From contig NZ_CP039290.1 in the NCBI RefSeq assembly GCF_004798705.1, positions 1,798,001 to 1,862,000 of the forward strand: 64,000 nt of DNA. Direction: 5' to 3'. Positions 62,032-64,000 of the stretch are shown in pieces. A program made the translations under genes and the position numbers. The notes beneath the pieces are model-generated. The model was given only the letters and a program-made list of their open reading frames with translations, did not search any database and was not told the DNA's origin. The DNA is from Arthrobacter sp. PAMC25564. Its GTDB lineage: Bacteria; Actinomycetota; Actinomycetes; Actinomycetales; Micrococcaceae. Positions within the stretch are counted from its first letter, which is position 1. Every line of letters starts with the position of its first letter.

Positions 62032-63102
62032 CTAGTGCGGGGAGGCAATGGTGGCGGCCAGCGATTGGGCAGCCTCGAGCGCGGTACCGCTGGGGGGATA
62101 CGTGCCAGCGTAGATTTTCGCCGTGGTCTGCCCGGGCTCGCTCACAATGAACTCGGCCCAGGACTTCACCATCGTGGCAATGGCGTCAACTTTGTAACTT
62201 GAACAGAAAACCTGATAGCTGACGGACGCCAGTTGGTAGCCTGTGCCCCCGTTTGGCGCGATGTCTACGCTCACACCGTGCGACGAGGATGCCACTGCGC
62301 TGCCCGCGATGGCCATGTTGATGGGGTCCGTGGTGGGGGTGAAGAACTTGCCGTTGAACTCGAGGGCAACCGTGTTAAAGCGATTGCCGATGTCGCCGAC
62401 GTTCAGGAAGGCGATGGTGCCGAAGTTGTCATCGACTTCCTTGGCAATGTCGCTGTCTTTGGCAACCTTTGTCCCCGTCACAGTGGCGGGCCAGTTGGCG
62501 GAGGGCTTGGACGGCCAGACCGCCGCTGAGTTGTCCGACAGATAGCGGCTGCCCGTCAGGGCCAGTGCGGACGGTGCCTTGGAAGTTACGGGAACTATGG
62601 CCTTCGCCGGCAGATTTGCTGTGGGATTCAGTGCAACGATTTGCGGGTCGTTCCAGGACTTGATCGTCCCGGTGAAGATGGCGGACAGCGTCGGCGCATC
62701 GAGCTTCAGTCCATGGATGCCGCCCAGGTTGAAGGCTGCGGCCACCGGAGTGATTGAGGTTGGCAGCGTGAAGGCGCCATCCGGTCCACACACCGTTGTT
62801 GATGCAGCGGCGTCCGCTGCGCTGAGAGGGGCATCGCTGGTCGCCACGTATGTGTTTCCGGCTAGCAGTGCCTGCAGACCTACGTCCTGTCCGTCCGGGG
62901 AGAAGCTCACTGAAACACTCTTGTTGGCGGCAACCCATGCATTGCGCCAGGCATTAATGGCTCCCTCCTGGGTGCCGCTTCCAACAATGATCAGGGCGCC
63001 CCGGACCGCGTCCGGGTGCGACGGACCGGCGCATGCGCCCAGCAGCGCAACGGAGCACAGTGCCACCGCAGCCTTGTATCGTCCCGACCACCGACGGTTC
63101 AC
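62032..63102 (-). CDS. PstS-like phosphate-binding lipoprotein
   Basis: A 356-residue substrate-binding lipoprotein. The signal peptide ends in LLGAC with lipidated Cys24. The mature part starts GALIIVGSGTQEGAINAWRNAW, similar to the PstS phosphate site, and contains YVATSDAPLSAADAA and IFTGTIKSWNDPQIVALNP, a PstS hallmark. No pstC, pstA or pstB is near, so it is an orphan binding protein or has another role. It starts with GTG. It lies between two surface-glycan membrane genes. Confidence 0.83.
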   Translation of the reverse strand: MNRRWSGRYKAAVALCSVALLGACAGPSHPDAVRGALIIVGSGTQEGAINAWRNAWVAANKSVSVSFSPDGQDVGLQALLAGNTYVATSDAPLSAADAAASTTVCGPDGAFTLPTSITPVAAAFNLGGIHGLKLDAPTLSAIFTGTIKSWNDPQIVALNPTANLPAKAIVPVTSKAPSALALTGSRYLSDNSAAVWPSKPSANWPATVTGTKVAKDSDIAKEVDDNFGTIAFLNVGDIGNRFNTVALEFNGKFFTPTTDPINMAIAGSAVASSSHGVSVDIAPNGGTGYQLASVSYQVFCSSYKVDAIATMVKSWAEFIVSEPGQTTAKIYAGTYPPSGTALEAAQSLAATIASPH

Positions 63103-63499
63103 AGAGCATTCCCTTCGAGCAAGTAATGGGATGTGATCGATCCAATCGAACCACTTTGACTAGACTATCGTCGGTACAGGTTGCAGCCGGCATCGAGCAT
63201 TGAAGAAGATGTCGAAGGGCCGCCCTTCTGTCAGGCTTGGGTGGGGGAACAATCAAGTGGTCCAGGGCCGACGTGGCTTTCAGTAACCGACTGCCTGTGG
63301 GTTCCGCTGGGCAGCTTAATTCTTTCAAGGTCCGTACGGCCCGATAATGGTGGCGGTGTTGGGCTGGACCAAGTGATTGAGCGGTGCTTCTTGCATCCCG
63401 GGCCTCAGGCCGTATTTTGGGCTGAAATCAGTGAATGGGCAGAATTCGTATTCTAAGTGAAAATCGGAGTACCTTATTTGAAGTTCTGGGGGAGATCTA
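63103..63499. other. Divergent intergenic region, no gene supported
   Basis: 397 bases between the PstS-like gene (minus) and the partial membrane protein gene (plus). It is visibly more AT-rich than the surrounding genes and must hold both promoters. A 91-codon frame at 63181-63456 starts with TTG, lacks a ribosome-binding site and shows no family features. Confidence 0.55.
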
Positions 63500-64000
63500 A
63501 TGTCTAGCGAGGTTTTTCGGGTTTCTCATGCCCGAAGATGGAAGGTGCCCGCGGCCGCAGGCGCAGTTGTCGCAGGAGCGTTTGTCGCATTTTCCAGATT
63601 GCCCGTCGCGGCCCAAGGCGCTATCTGGGGCGAGGATGGGAGTGTCTTCCTTCAAAAGGCCCTCGAATCTAACAACGTGACTGGACTGTTTGCCCCCTAT
63701 GCCGGATACCTTCATGTGGTCCCGCGTCTGGCCGCAAGCCTGACGGTAAAACTGTTTGCGGTGGACCGCTATGGCATCGTCATGAATTTTCTAAGTTGCC
63801 TGACAGTATCCCTCATTGCATTCTTGGTATTCCATTGTTCAAAAGCGCTGACAAAAAATATCTACATCCGCCTGGCATGGGCATCCATTACGATTTTTGT
63901 TGCCCCGGCGCCCATCGAGGCCCTGGGAAACTTTGCCAACATCCACTGGTACCTGCTCTGGCTCGTCCCGTGGCTGCTCTTGAAGCCGGCCTCGTCGAAA
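63500..64000 (+). CDS. Multi-pass membrane protein, 3'-truncated by the window edge
   Basis: The first 167 codons of a gene that runs off the right edge. ATG at 63500 is preceded by GGGGGAG with a 5-base spacer. The N-terminus is cytoplasmic and basic, then a membrane segment (AAAGAVVAGAFVAFSRLPV), an outside loop with IWGEDGSVFLQKALE and GYLHVVPRLAA, and further membrane segments (IVMNFLSCLTVSLIAFLVFH; LAWASITIFVAPAPI). The acidic WGEDG loop and the topology recall GT-C-type glycosyltransferases or polymerases, fitting the surface-glycan locus. The family is not recognised. Confidence 0.78.
   Translation, partial: MSSEVFRVSHARRWKVPAAAGAVVAGAFVAFSRLPVAAQGAIWGEDGSVFLQKALESNNVTGLFAPYAGYLHVVPRLAASLTVKLFAVDRYGIVMNFLSCLTVSLIAFLVFHCSKALTKNIYIRLAWASITIFVAPAPIEALGNFANIHWYLLWLVPWLLLKPASSK

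Noticed and set aside
63181..63456. A 91-codon frame in the gap before the last gene
   Set aside because: TTG start, no ribosome-binding site, no recognisable motif; the region must hold two divergent promoters.

Overview
The window is high-GC DNA from an actinobacterium, most likely of the Micrococcaceae (Arthrobacter/Pseudarthrobacter type). The basis is gene content and order: mtrA-mtrB-lpqB, comF, hpf, secA, an Rv3235-like gene, a pdtaS-like kinase, whiB1 and a 1.6-kb-residue NAD-glutamate dehydrogenase. Much of this order matches mycobacterial Rv3213-Rv3247. The species assignment is inference; no rRNA, tRNA, CRISPR array, insertion sequence or integrase was seen.

Layout. 1-1078: 3' part of mnmA. 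1.1-14.5 kb: an accessory block holding an SDR dehydrogenase, a MarR regulator, two convergent paralogous FMN-reductase-like genes, a DUF1214/DUF1254 pair, a RibD/DHFR-like reductase, a patatin-like lipase behind a structured leader with a possible 19-codon leader ORF, and a complete peptide-type ABC importer. The SDR, MarR and both reductase genes share the upstream motif TTGA-N4-TCAA, which I read as a small MarR-controlled redox regulon. 14.6-16.2 kb: chorismate mutase with a (Pro-Asp)7 repeat, and a MetE-like protein. 16.2-29.9 kb: DUF4166 protein, MtrA/MtrB/LpqB envelope signalling, ComF, ribosome hibernation factor, YcaQ-like glycosylase, SecA, Rv3235-like and LysM proteins, and a small HTH protein. 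30.1-43.7 kb: SAF and CpaE-like proteins, NAD-glutamate dehydrogenase, PdtaS-like kinase, WhiB1, a small membrane protein and a very large FHA-FtsK/SpoIIIE (EssC/EccC-like) ATPase.

43.9-64 kb is a cell-surface polysaccharide locus. glf, a GlfT2-like galactofuranosyltransferase, wzm and wzt form one operon that should make and export a galactofuranose polymer. A long minus-strand operon (flippase, four GT2 glycosyltransferases, DUF2304, rmlA, DUF6541) faces a plus-strand set (GT2, rmlB, an rmlC-rmlD fusion). Together these provide dTDP-rhamnose and its transfer. The right end holds a DUF2142 membrane protein, an orphan PstS-like lipoprotein and a truncated multi-pass membrane protein.

Regulatory signals include the MarR boxes, two CRP/GlxR-type sites (upstream of the ABC importer and of whiB1), several strong hairpin terminators, and repeated -10-like TANNNT hexamers 6-7 nt before start codons, suggesting leaderless transcripts. 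All functional calls rest on sequence motifs recognised by eye; no database search was run.
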